A DNA stretch of 64,000 nt, from NCBI RefSeq assembly GCF_014196765.1, contig NZ_JACIEE010000006.1, forward strand, positions 62,001 through 126,000. The letters run 5' to 3'. Positions 56,708 to 64,000 of this stretch are shown one piece after another. Both the position numbers and the translations under genes were made by a program. The stretch comes from Mycoplana azooxidifex. GTDB lineage: Bacteria; Pseudomonadota; Alphaproteobacteria; Rhizobiales; Rhizobiaceae. The notes beneath the pieces are model-generated. The model saw only the letters and a program-made list of their open reading frames with translations, was not told the origin of the DNA and ran no database searches. Within the stretch, counting starts at the first letter, position 1; each line of letters opens with the position of its first letter.

Positions 56708-56738
56708 AAAAGAAAAGCCGCGCCCGTTCCGGCGCGGC
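56708..56738 (-). terminator. Terminator of the PopZ-like gene
   Basis: GCCGCGCC pairs with GGCGCGGC around CGTTCC; on the minus strand it ends in TTTTCTTTTG. Located 27 bases after the stop codon. Confidence 0.8.
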
Positions 56739-56764
56739 CCATCGCAGCAGAGAAACAGGTCTAT

Positions 56765-57571
56765 TTAACGGCGCGGTCCGCGCGCCACGCGCTCGATCTC
56801 CTCGCGCACGAGGCGCTCGACCAGCGTCGGCAGGTTGTCGTCCAGCCATTCCTGCAACATCGGCCGCAGCATTTCCTCGGCAATCTCGTCGAAGGAGCGG
56901 CGCGGGCCGGCCTCGACAGCTTCCGCCAATGCGCCGAAGGAATGGGCGACCTTGGCGCCGATGTCGGGCGAGATCAGCGAACCGCGCGACGCAGCATCCG
57001 CGGACGATACGGGCTGCAGCGGCCGTTGCTGCTGTGCAGGCTCCACGATCGAAAGGGGGGACGGGGCCGGCTCACGGGCGACCTCAGTTGCAGCGGGCGA
57101 AGCAGCGGCAGGCGACACAGCGAACGGGTTCCCCGTTTGCGGCATTTCCGGCTCGGCCTCGGGAGCTGGACGGCCGGCCTGCTCGCGCAGGAGCATTCCG
57201 TTGCGCTCGGAGGCGGCCCGCACGCGGGCTGCGACATCGGCGAGCGACATGGCCGGCTGGGCGGTGCGGGTTTCCGGTTCGATCGCCGGCGGCTGTGCCG
57301 GCGCGGCTTCCACGGGACGGTCGATGGGGGAGCGATTGAAGAAGGCACGGTCAAAGGGGGAACGGTCGAAGGACGGGCGATCCGCCGAAAGATCGGCGAC
57401 GATCACGTCCGCGTCGAAGCTGTCGTCGCCGGCATCAGCGTCGTCCTCGGGCGCGATCGGGGCGAATGCGGCCGGGCCGCCGGCCAGCGGCTCGTTGCTT
57501 TCGATGATCCGGCGGATCGACGCCAGTATCTCGTCCATCGACGGTTCGCGCGCTACATTCGGCTGAGCCAT
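56765..57571 (-). CDS. DUF2497 family protein, PopZ-like polar organiser
   Basis: A 268-residue protein. The N-terminal helix AREPSMDEILASIRRIIESN and the C-terminal helices EEMLRPMLQEWLDDNLPTLV and REEIERVAR match the DUF2497/PopZ family. The middle is Pro/Ala/Glu-rich and disordered, as in PopZ. In alphaproteobacteria these proteins self-assemble at cell poles and anchor chromosome origins. ATG at 57571 follows GGGGA. A PopZ role is inferred from architecture. Confidence 0.85.
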   Translation of the reverse strand: MAQPNVAREPSMDEILASIRRIIESNEPLAGGPAAFAPIAPEDDADAGDDSFDADVIVADLSADRPSFDRSPFDRAFFNRSPIDRPVEAAPAQPPAIEPETRTAQPAMSLADVAARVRAASERNGMLLREQAGRPAPEAEPEMPQTGNPFAVSPAAASPAATEVAREPAPSPLSIVEPAQQQRPLQPVSSADAASRGSLISPDIGAKVAHSFGALAEAVEAGPRRSFDEIAEEMLRPMLQEWLDDNLPTLVERLVREEIERVARGPRR

Positions 57572-57760
57572 TTTCATCCCCATTCACTGCGCCGCCCGAC
57601 CTTTCCGGACACGCTTTGGCAGCGTGCAGGCGGTGCGGATGGGCAAGACCATAGGTCACTCGCGAGGGCAAAAAAATCGTCGCGAATCAACTCTTAACAG
57701 TGATGCACAGATTTGTGGGCGATGCCAATGGCGGGCATAGGGCCGGCGCCGGGACAGGCT

Positions 57761-59155
57761 TCAGCGCCCGTCGACGGTGCGCAGGCCGAACCACTTGTCC
57801 TTGACCGCCTCGTAGTGCTCCTCGGCGCGGTACTCGGCCACCTTCAGGTTCTGGTCCCTGACCGTCAGGCGCGCGATCGAGGCCAGCAGCGAATAGCTGG
57901 CGACGACTTCGACCCGGCGCGAAAGCACGAGGCTTTCCTGCGCGTCGAGAACGGTCTGCTGGGCGATGAGCACGTCGAGCGTGGTGCGCTGGCCGACGTT
58001 GCGCTCCTCGATGACGCCCTTGAGCGCCATGTCGGCGGCCTCGATCTCGGCGAGGTTGGCCTGGATCGCCGCGCGGGCGGCTTCCAGCTGGGTATGGGCC
58101 GAGATGATCGTCTGCTGGATCTCGAGCCGAGCCGAATCGACGAGGATGCGCTGCTGGCCGAGCCGTTCCTTCGCCTGGCGGATCTGGCCGTATTCGGCGC
58201 CGCCCTGGTAGATCGGCACGGTGACGCGGGCGGAGATGCTGCCTTCGACGTTGTCGTTGGTGCTGCCGGTGCCGTTGACCGACTTGAAGACGTCGCCCTG
58301 GAGCGAGACGCCGGGCAGCATGGTGCCCTCGGCGGCCTTGACGTTGTAGCCGGCGGCATCGACGCTGCGCTCGGCCGACAGGACGGTGGGATGCTCCCGC
58401 ATGCCGATCGCAACCGCCTGTTCCAGCGTCGGCGGAATCCCGCGCGTCGCCGGTCCCGGCTGCTTGATGTTTCTCGGCACGTCGCCGACGATCTGGTAAT
58501 AGACCGCCTCGCTCGTCTTCAGCGCCGCCTCGGCGGACACCAGCAGCGCCTGCGCCTCGGCAAGCTGCGATTCGGACAGGCTGACGTCGGTCTGCGTGCC
58601 CTCGCCCACCTCCAGTCGCGCCCGGGAGGCGTTCAACTGCTCGCGCAGGAAGGCCAGGTTCTGCTTGCGGATGCCGACGATCGCCTGGTCGCGGGCGATG
58701 TTGGCGTATGCCTCTACGGCCGCGAGGAGAATGCTGATCTCCTGGGCGCGAAGAGCCTCGCGGTTGGCGAGCACGTTGGCCTCGGCGGAGCGGACATTGT
58801 TCAGTGTTTGGAAGCCGTCGAAAATCTGCTGCGTGATGGTGATGCCATAGGCGGAGGTGAAGGTGTCGGTTCGTCTCGACGCCGGGCCGAACAGGCCGGC
58901 CGGCGCCTTGTCGTAAAGGCGCCGCGTCGCGTTCGCCTCTGCCACGCCGTTGATCTGCGGGCGCATGGTCGACTTGGCGATCGTCACGTTCTCGTCGATG
59001 GCGCGTAGCGCGGCGCGGGCGGCGTTCAGGTCCGGATTGTTGGCGTAGGCCTTGGCCATGGCCCCTGCCACGGTCTCTGCGGAAACCGGCAGCGTCGTTG
59101 CCAGAAGTGCTTGAACGAGTACCGCGGCGAGCGCGGACTTTCGCAAGATGGACAC
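57761..59155 (-). CDS. tolC: TolC-family outer-membrane channel
   Basis: A 464-residue outer-membrane factor with signal peptide (ending PVSAETVAGAM). Two internally similar halves carry the coiled-coil hairpins, with family features SAYGITITQQIFDGFQTLNN and RQAKERLGQQRILVDSARL. Start is a GTG at 59155 with GGAG seven bases upstream. It serves as exit duct for type I secretion and efflux pumps; the RTX protein at 10.6 kb is a candidate client. No pump gene is adjacent. Confidence 0.92.
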   Translation of the reverse strand: MSILRKSALAAVLVQALLATTLPVSAETVAGAMAKAYANNPDLNAARAALRAIDENVTIAKSTMRPQINGVAEANATRRLYDKAPAGLFGPASRRTDTFTSAYGITITQQIFDGFQTLNNVRSAEANVLANREALRAQEISILLAAVEAYANIARDQAIVGIRKQNLAFLREQLNASRARLEVGEGTQTDVSLSESQLAEAQALLVSAEAALKTSEAVYYQIVGDVPRNIKQPGPATRGIPPTLEQAVAIGMREHPTVLSAERSVDAAGYNVKAAEGTMLPGVSLQGDVFKSVNGTGSTNDNVEGSISARVTVPIYQGGAEYGQIRQAKERLGQQRILVDSARLEIQQTIISAHTQLEAARAAIQANLAEIEAADMALKGVIEERNVGQRTTLDVLIAQQTVLDAQESLVLSRRVEVVASYSLLASIARLTVRDQNLKVAEYRAEEHYEAVKDKWFGLRTVDGR

Positions 59156-59484
59156 CTATGAACTCCAGACTGGACCGGCGGACCGACCCCCTCGGCGGTA
59201 CAGCGCCGTCTTCACGTGCGCTGCGCCGCATGTTTCCTGCGAACAGGGCGGATTTTCGCCGCCGTATTCCGTGCCATGCGCCGACTTGTGAATGTTCCCC
59301 GTCGTCAGCATTGCTGCCGAAGCATCATGGTTTCCACCCCTCCATCCGAAACCGCCCACCGGGTTCGAATGCGTTGCAATCGCCCCGTCCCCACGTCGCG
59401 ATCCCGATGCGCCTGACTCGCCGCATATGCGATCTTGCGCATAAAACCCTGTCGAAATCGACTCGGATTTTACTAAAAGGTTAA
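59156..59484. other. Non-coding region upstream of tolC
   Basis: About 330 bases with no supportable gene. It contains the promoter of tolC on the minus strand and the 3' flank of the second PIMT-like gene. No convincing terminator or operator was seen. Confidence 0.45.
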
Positions 59485-60138
59485 TCAGAACACGAACTCG
59501 GCGGCCTTGCGGAAGCCCGGCAGCGGCTTCACCGCCGTGTTGAAGGCGCTGCGCTCCGAGGCGATGCCGCGTTCCTTGATGTAGAGGCGAGCCTGCGAGG
59601 CATTGCCGTAGCCCTCGACGACCACCAGGCGACCGCCGTCGCGCAACTGGGCGAAAAAGGCTTCCGGAACCACTTCCACCGCGCCGTGGACGAAGATGGC
59701 GTCATAGGGCGCCTCGGCCGCATAGCCCTTCTCGAGCTCGCCGGTGACGACGGCGACGTTATCGTAGCCGAGTTCGGAGAGCGTTTCGGAGGCCGTGGCC
59801 GCGAGCGTCTCGTCGGTCTCCAGGGCGACCACGGAGCCTGCGAGCTTCGACAGGACCGCCGAGGCATAGCCGGTGTTGCAGCCGACCTCGAGGACGACGT
59901 CTTCCCTGGTGACGACGGCGAGCTGGACGAGCTTTGCCAGCGGCGACGGCTCCATCAGGTAGCGGCCGGGTGCGACCTCGATATCGTTGTCGATATAGGC
60001 CAGCGGTTTCAGTTGGGCGGGAACGAAGGCCTCGCGGGGAACGGTCAGGAACGCTTCGAGGACCGAATGCGATGTCACGTCCGTCGTCCGGATCTGGTTG
60101 TCGACCATTTTGATGCGCGCTGCGGTGTAGTCCATCAT
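59485..60138 (-). CDS. Protein-L-isoaspartate O-methyltransferase-like protein, copy 2
   Basis: A 217-residue SAM-dependent methyltransferase of the PIMT family and paralogue of the pcm at 33.7 kb. Motif I is VLEVGCNTGYASAVL. The region normally holding ISxP reads PGRYLMEPSPLAKL. The ATG at 60138 follows AGGACGGC; the frame is open to 60501 but unrelated there. The order PIMT-tolC-PopZ-like-valS is conserved in rhizobia. The true substrate is uncertain. Confidence 0.85.
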   Translation of the reverse strand: MMDYTAARIKMVDNQIRTTDVTSHSVLEAFLTVPREAFVPAQLKPLAYIDNDIEVAPGRYLMEPSPLAKLVQLAVVTREDVVLEVGCNTGYASAVLSKLAGSVVALETDETLAATASETLSELGYDNVAVVTGELEKGYAAEAPYDAIFVHGAVEVVPEAFFAQLRDGGRLVVVEGYGNASQARLYIKERGIASERSAFNTAVKPLPGFRKAAEFVF

Positions 60139-60273
60139 TGCCGTCCTGATTGCTGCCGTGCCGGCGGCGTAAAAATCCAGCTGTGTCTTAATGCCCTTTC
60201 GGCACGGGTGTCCATATGTCGAACAGCCTGCAACGCGCAAAAAAGTGAAGGGGAGCGGAGCGTCCCCCGCAAA

Positions 60274-60298
60274 TATCATGACAAACCCAGTCATGATA
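60274..60298 (+). promoter_or_regulatory. Perfect palindrome with IRO (TGA-N9-TCA) upstream of exbB
   Basis: TATCATGAC (60274-60282) and GTCATGATA (60290-60298) are perfect inverted repeats separated by seven bases. Inside sits TGA-N9-TCA, the core of the iron-responsive operator bound by RirA in rhizobia. It lies 39 bases before the exbB start codon. Iron repression of exbBD through this site is an inference. Confidence 0.65.
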
Positions 60299-60337
60299 AC
60301 GTTGCCCCCGCGCGCATAATTGTTGTAAGGGACGCTC

Positions 60338-61495
60338 ATGATTAAGCACAACCGGAGTGCGGCGCTGGCTCGCGCCTTGCTCCCTTGGCGCAACGACCAG
60401 AGGATCCGGACTTTGCTGACACGGCCCCGAATGGCCGCGGCTCTCGCCGCAATCGGCCTTACACTCTCCATTCCCGCAGCGCTTGCGCAGGAAAATACCA
60501 CGACTCAGACCCAGGAGCGGCCAGCCGCCACTTCCGAAGCCGCGCCCGCTACCAGCTCGCCGGCGTCGGGACAGGGCGACAATTCCCAGCAGGACGCCGC
60601 ATCGCAAGCAGGCGCACCTGCAGGGGCGGCTCCTTCGGCCATTGCAGCACCTTCCGTCGATGGCCAGACCTCACCCGCTGAAACAGTCGACGGCGCCATC
60701 TTGCCCGACGAAGACGCGGTGCTGGTGGAAGCGAGCGAAGAGCGGCAGGCGGGCCTGCCGCACAACCTTTCGCCCTGGGGCATGTTCATGGCGGCCGACC
60801 TGGTGGTGAAGGGCGTGATGATCGGTCTCGCCTTTGCTTCCTTCGTGACGTGGACCGTGCTGATCGCCAAGATCATCGAGCTCGGCGCCGTGCAGCGCGC
60901 CGTTCGCCGCGCCGTGCACAGCCTGACCGACGCGCAGGGCCTTGCCGCCGCGGAGGAGATGTTTGCCAGCCGTCGCAGCGTCCCTGCCCGCATGGTGCAT
61001 GCGGCGCGTCAGGAGATGAACAGCTCGGACGCCGTTCTGGACTATGTCTCCGATTCCGGCGTGAAGGAACGCGTCGCCTCGCGCCTGCAGCGCGCCGAGG
61101 TCCGGGCCGGACGGCAGATCGCCAAGGGAACCGGCATTCTTGCCACGATCGGCTCGACCGCGCCGTTCGTCGGCCTGTTCGGCACCGTCTGGGGCATCAT
61201 GAACTCCTTCATCGGCATATCCGAGGCGCAGACCACCAATCTCGCGATCGTCGCACCCGGCATCGCCGAGGCCCTGCTCGCAACCGCCATCGGCCTCGTC
61301 GCCGCCATTCCGGCGGTCGTCTTCTACAACTTCCTCGCCCGCGCCATCACCGCCTACCGGCAGGGCCTGAGCGACACGTCGGCGGCGATCGAACGGCTCG
61401 TCAGCCGCGATCTCGACGTGCGCCGCGCCGGGCTCGCCGCCAACCGTGCGGCAGGCACCGGCCGGACCGATCCCGCACGCGTCAGGATGGGCTGA
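60338..61495 (+). CDS. exbB: Biopolymer transport protein ExbB
   Basis: A 385-residue proton-channel subunit of the TonB energising complex. It has an N-terminal signal-like hydrophobic segment and a Gln/Ala/Pro-rich periplasmic stretch to about 135. Three transmembrane helices follow, with the MotA/TolQ/ExbB signature [16 protein letters not shown] and [26 protein letters not shown] lies six bases before the ATG. It is followed by exbD after three bases. The long N-terminus is typical of rhizobial ExbB. Confidence 0.94.
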   Translation: MIKHNRSAALARALLPWRNDQRIRTLLTRPRMAAALAAIGLTLSIPAALAQENTTTQTQERPAATSEAAPATSSPASGQGDNSQQDAASQAGAPAGAAPSAIAAPSVDGQTSPAETVDGAILPDEDAVLVEASEERQAGLPHNLSPWGMFMAADLVVKGVMIGLAFASFVTWTVLIAKIIELGAVQRAVRRAVHSLTDAQGLAAAEEMFASRRSVPARMVHAARQEMNSSDAVLDYVSDSGVKERVASRLQRAEVRAGRQIAKGTGILATIGSTAPFVGLFGTVWGIMNSFIGISEAQTTNLAIVAPGIAEALLATAIGLVAAIPAVVFYNFLARAITAYRQGLSDTSAAIERLVSRDLDVRRAGLAANRAAGTGRTDPARVRMG

Positions 61496-61498
61496 ACC

Positions 61499-61924
61499 AT
61501 GGCAGGCAAGATCAGGGAAGGCGGCGGCGACGACCTGGAGGAAAACAGCGAGATCAACGTCACGCCGTTCATCGACGTGATGCTGGTGCTGCTGATCATC
61601 TTCATGGTGGCCGCTCCGCTGGCGACCGTCGACATCAACGTCGACCTCCCCTCCTCCGTCGCCCGGCCCGCGCCACGCGAGGACAAGCCGGTGTTCGTGA
61701 CCTTGAAGCAGGACCTGACGCTGTCGCTCGGCAACGGCACCGTCGCCCGCGATGCCTTCGGCAGCGAACTCGACACGATCACCAGCGGCAACAAGCAGAC
61801 GCGCATCCTCCTGAGGGCCGACAAGGCGGTCGGCTACGGCGACGTGATGGACGTGATGAACCTGCTGCGCACCGCCGGCTACCCCAAGATCGCTCTCGTC
61901 GGGCTCGAGGGCGCGCCCGGCTGA
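61499..61924 (+). CDS. exbD: Biopolymer transport protein ExbD
   Basis: A 141-residue single-helix partner of ExbB. The signature [18 protein letters not shown] includes the proton-coupling Asp, followed by a periplasmic domain ([20 protein letters not shown]). A tonB gene normally follows in related operons but none is seen downstream. Confidence 0.95.
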   Translation: MAGKIREGGGDDLEENSEINVTPFIDVMLVLLIIFMVAAPLATVDINVDLPSSVARPAPREDKPVFVTLKQDLTLSLGNGTVARDAFGSELDTITSGNKQTRILLRADKAVGYGDVMDVMNLLRTAGYPKIALVGLEGAPG

Positions 61925-61979
61925 GGCGCGGGCTGCGAGCGGCCGGCCGGCCCGGTGCCGGTCACCTGTCCTCGATCGA

Positions 61980-62005
61980 AGCGGCGCCCGACGGGCGCCG
62001 CTTTC
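61980..62005 (+). terminator. Terminator of exbBD
   Basis: AGCGGCGCCC pairs with GGGCGCCGCT around three bases, followed by TTTCG. It closes the exbBD operon 55 bases after exbD. Confidence 0.75.
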
Positions 62006-62143
62006 GCAAGAGCCCTTCTACCGGGGGATGCAAACCGCAGGGCAAGCGGCCCGCCGGCACCGCTTTTTCCCGCAGCAGTCGAGTTCCCCTTGCAAACGGC
62101 TGAAAACCGTAGATAAATTGCATCTGCCGCATTCTGCGGCCAG

Positions 62144-62257
62144 AAGCCCGTCGCGATCCTAAAGATCCGCTCCCGCGCTTTGGACCTTTGATTTTGCGCA
62201 TGTCGTCTTCGCAAATCCGCTGCATACTTTTGCGCGACATGCCTTTGGAGGAACGCC
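62144..62257 (+). repeat. Dispersed repeat, copy 1, ending at lipoprotein start codon
   Basis: Starts AGCCCGTCGCGATCCT and contains GCATGTCG...CGACATGC as inverted arms with TTTTGCG inside. It ends TTTGGAGGAACGCC, which directly supplies the ribosome site of the small gene at 62258. The same unit recurs at 62423-62535. Confidence 0.8.
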
Positions 62258-62422
62258 ATGAGACATACTGCATCCTTGATCGCGTTTTTCCTTTCGCTCC
62301 TGGTGGTTACCGGGTGCACGACCTCCAGCGCGGACAACACGACCTATTCGCAATACCAGGGTCCGTCGCCCGACTCCGAGATGGTCGGCATGCGCACCGG
62401 AACGCAGAACGCGAACTACTAA
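62258..62422 (+). CDS. Small lipoprotein
   Basis: A 54-residue protein with a hydrophobic signal and lipobox (LSLLVVTGC), followed by a Ser/Thr/Asn/Gln-rich 34-residue mature part (TTSSADNTTYSQYQGPSPDS). GGAGGA lies upstream in the end of the repeat element, and the next repeat copy begins at the base after the stop codon. No family is recognised. Lipid anchoring is clear from the motif; role unknown. Confidence 0.75.
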   Translation: MRHTASLIAFFLSLLVVTGCTTSSADNTTYSQYQGPSPDSEMVGMRTGTQNANY

Positions 62423-62535
62423 AGCCCGTCGCGATCCTTCGGATTCGCTCCCGTGCTTTAGGCCTTTGATTTTACGCATGTCGTCGTCGCAAAACCGCTG
62501 CGCACTTTTGCGCGACATGCTTTGGGGCGAAACGC
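62423..62535 (+). repeat. Dispersed repeat, copy 2, starting after lipoprotein stop codon
   Basis: A 113-base direct repeat of 62144-62257: AGCCCGTCGCGATCCTTCGG..., GCATGTCGTCGTCGCAAA and TTTTGCGCGACATGCTTTGG. The remaining 190 bases to the ArsR operators hold no supportable gene. Confidence 0.8.
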
Positions 62536-62679
62536 CCGACCTCCCGTCAGGACGCACCGAGTCGCGGGCACGCCTGCGGCTGTCTTTGCGTCGGCCACCG
62601 GCCGCCTCCCGCGCTTGAACATATCCACCGCATGGCACCGGCACTGCTCGGGCCAGCCCCTCATGTGTTTCGAAATATA

Positions 62680-62699
62680 ATTCAACAAAACGGTTGAAT
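62680..62699 (+). promoter_or_regulatory. Upstream palindromic operator of the ArsR gene
   Basis: ATTCAAC-N6-GTTGAAT is a perfect inverted repeat. It is centred 40 bases upstream of a near-identical palindrome that overlaps the start codon. It is probably bound by the adjacent ArsR repressor. Confidence 0.65.
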
Positions 62700-62719
62700 A
62701 TCGATCCGCACGAGTCTAT

Positions 62720-62739
62720 ATTCAACCTCATGGTTGAAT
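62720..62739 (+). promoter_or_regulatory. ArsR operator overlapping its own start codon
   Basis: ATTCAACCTCATGGTTGAAT is a perfect 8-4-8 palindrome; the ATG start codon of the ArsR gene lies at its centre (62730-62732). This placement suggests autorepression. Confidence 0.7.
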
Positions 62740-63098
62740 TAGAAACATCCCGACTCGATACCGTCTTCCACGCCCTCGGCGACGCCACGCGGCGCAAGAT
62801 GCTGCGTGAGCTGGCGGACGGAGAACGAACGGTCAGCCAGCTGGCCGAGCCCTTCTCGATCTCGCTGGCAGCGGCGTCGAAGCACATCAAGGCGCTGGAG
62901 AATGCCGGGCTGCTCCGCCGCGAGGTGCGCGGCCGCACCCATCTCTGCCGCCTCGCCCCCGGTCCGCTCGCCAGCGCCCATTCCTGGCTCAGTTTCTACG
63001 AGCGGTTCTGGATCGAACGGCTCGACGTTCTCGAACGCCTTCTGCGCGAGGAGGACGCAAAGCAATCCCGCAAACCCAACAAAGGAGAAGATAGATGA
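62730..63098 (+). CDS. ArsR-family transcriptional repressor
   Basis: A 122-residue winged-helix repressor. FHALGDATRRKMLRELADG opens it and SISLAAASKHIKALENAGLL is the recognition helix. No Cys-rich metal site is visible, so it belongs to the non-metal subgroup often paired with SRPBCC proteins. The ATG at 62730 matches homologue length; a TTG at 62694 is in frame. It overlaps the next gene by four bases. Confidence 0.92.
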   Translation: MVELETSRLDTVFHALGDATRRKMLRELADGERTVSQLAEPFSISLAAASKHIKALENAGLLRREVRGRTHLCRLAPGPLASAHSWLSFYERFWIERLDVLERLLREEDAKQSRKPNKGEDR

Positions 63099-63628
63099 CG
63101 GAAGTTCTGACACTCGACGCCTACGGCTCTGTGACCGAGCCGGCCACCCTGACGATGCAGCGGCTCCTGCCCGGTCCGATCGAACGGGTCTGGACCTATC
63201 TGACGGAAAGCGAACTGCGCCGGAAATGGCTGGCGGCGGGCGACATGGAGCTGAAGGTCGGCGCGCCGTTCGAATTCGTCTGGCGCAACGACGAACTCAG
63301 CGACCCGCCCGGCACGCGCCCGGAGGGCTTTTCCGAGGAGATGCGGATGCAGAGCCGGATCACCGAACTGGACCCGCCGCGCAGGATCGCCTTTTCCTGG
63401 AGCCGCAGTGGCGACGTCTCGATCGATCTCGAGCCGAAGGGGAGCGAGGTTCTGCTGACGCTCGTCCATCGCCGCCTGCCCGACCGGTCGACCATGGAAA
63501 TGGTGGGAGCGGGATGGCACACCCATCTCGACGTTCTCGTCGAGCGCGTCTCGGGCAAGGACCCTGAAGCGTTCTGGCCCCGCTGGAGCCGGCTGCGCGC
63601 CGAGTACGCCCGCAGGCTCTCCGCCTGA
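63095..63628 (+). CDS. SRPBCC (AHSA1-like) ligand-binding protein
   Basis: A 177-residue START/Bet v1-fold protein: N-terminal LPGPIERVWTYLTESELRRKW, then PPRRIAFSW and a C-terminal helix GWHTHLDVLVERVSG. Such proteins bind hydrophobic ligands. Start overlaps the ArsR stop by four bases, so both are coregulated. A ligand-sensing detoxification pair is plausible; ligand unknown. Confidence 0.88.
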   Translation: MTEVLTLDAYGSVTEPATLTMQRLLPGPIERVWTYLTESELRRKWLAAGDMELKVGAPFEFVWRNDELSDPPGTRPEGFSEEMRMQSRITELDPPRRIAFSWSRSGDVSIDLEPKGSEVLLTLVHRRLPDRSTMEMVGAGWHTHLDVLVERVSGKDPEAFWPRWSRLRAEYARRLSA

Positions 63629-63804
63629 GATAACCCTGCGACCGCCGGCTTCGCCCCTTGCCCGGGGCGGGGCTGGCCGGCCGGCTATACGGCCCGCCGC
63701 AACGCTGGCAACGAGGAAAACCGCCCGCGGGCGTCGAATGCCTCTTGCACCGATTTTCAATTCGTTCTAAACGCCCGGCACCACTCGCTTTTAAGCAGAC
63801 GGAT

Positions 63805-63878
63805 GGCCTCGTGGCGGAGTGGTTACGCAGAGGACTGCAAATCCTTGCACCCCGGTTCGATTCCGGGCGAGGCCTCCA
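63805..63878 (+). tRNA. tRNA-Cys (anticodon GCA)
   Basis: The acceptor GGCCTCG pairs with CGAGGCC. The D-arm GGCGGAGTGGTTA, anticodon loop CTGCAAA (anticodon GCA at 63837-63839), T-loop TTCGATT, discriminator T and an encoded CCA all fit tRNA-Cys. The 122 bases after it are AT-rich with no visible gene. Confidence 0.96.
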
Positions 63879-64000
63879 CTTACTTTCAGTAATGAAATCA
63901 ATACGATAGAAGCGACTATGGGCGGCAAATATGCCGCTCCATGTTGCAACTGAATTCCCTTGATTTTCAATAGTTCTCCGTCACACTCGGCAAATCCACG

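Noticed and set aside
54129-56768. 879-codon open frame antisense to valS
   Set aside because: No motifs; it mirrors valS codon structure.

Overview
The window reads as chromosomal DNA of an alphaproteobacterium of the order Hyphomicrobiales (Rhizobiaceae/Phyllobacteriaceae-like). The evidence is high GC, roughly 60-65 % by eye, a recognisable rhizobial core gene order (argS-SPOR-nagZ-scpA-scpB-...-tatABC-serS-surE-pcm-nlpD, yajC-secDF, valS-popZ-like-tolC-pcm2), an ExoR homologue, DUF1127 small proteins, CCTCCTCCC-type small RNAs and GC-rich palindromic repeats of the kind scattered through these genomes. Genus cannot be assigned from the sequence alone.

Layout. 1-5.2 kb: the N-terminus of a Cache-domain chemoreceptor, a YciA-type thioesterase, a membrane protein, a DUF1800/DUF1501 pair and a DUF486 protein. 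5.3-11.9 kb: uvrB, whose coding 3' end is expanded by palindromic elements, a repeat-bearing gap with a possible frameshifted remnant, and a LuxR-type regulator followed by an RTX-repeat protein. 12-19.5 kb: dusA (also carrying an in-frame repeat), an FAH-family enzyme, a gamma carbonic anhydrase, a zinc regulon (zur, znuB, znuC and divergent znuA around two palindromic Zur-type operators), and tig. 19.7-23.6 kb: tRNA-Leu, two membrane genes, then about 1.9 kb holding two tandem structured RNAs with three CCTCCTCCC loops each and two DUF1127 genes. 23.6-31 kb: trmFO, a pair resembling complex I assembly factors NDUFAF6 and NDUFAF3, secDF, yajC and a DUF815 ATPase.

31-49 kb is a long minus-strand housekeeping block: nlpD-like, pcm, surE, serS, tatCBA, an ABC ATPase, scpBA, nagZ, a 1200-residue SPOR protein, argS and dgt. 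49-64 kb: erpA, xthA, exoR, a FadL-like porin, valS, a PopZ-like (DUF2497) gene, tolC, a second PIMT-like gene, exbBD with an iron-operator-like palindrome, a tiny lipoprotein exactly enclosed by two copies of a repeat, an ArsR/SRPBCC pair, and tRNA-Cys.

The genes group into envelope biogenesis and export (SecDF/YajC, TatABC, NlpD-like, SPOR, NagZ, TolC, ExbBD), translation (SerS, ArgS, ValS, TrmFO, DusA, two tRNAs), metal control (Zur/Znu, IRO-type site at exbB), chromosome and pole organisation (ScpAB, PopZ-like) and repair or nucleotide hygiene (UvrB, XthA, Dgt). No phage, integrase, transposase or CRISPR array was found. The observations most worth following are the sRNA/DUF1127 cluster, the repeats inside uvrB and dusA, and a roughly 60-residue insertion lying in a low-GC patch of serS.
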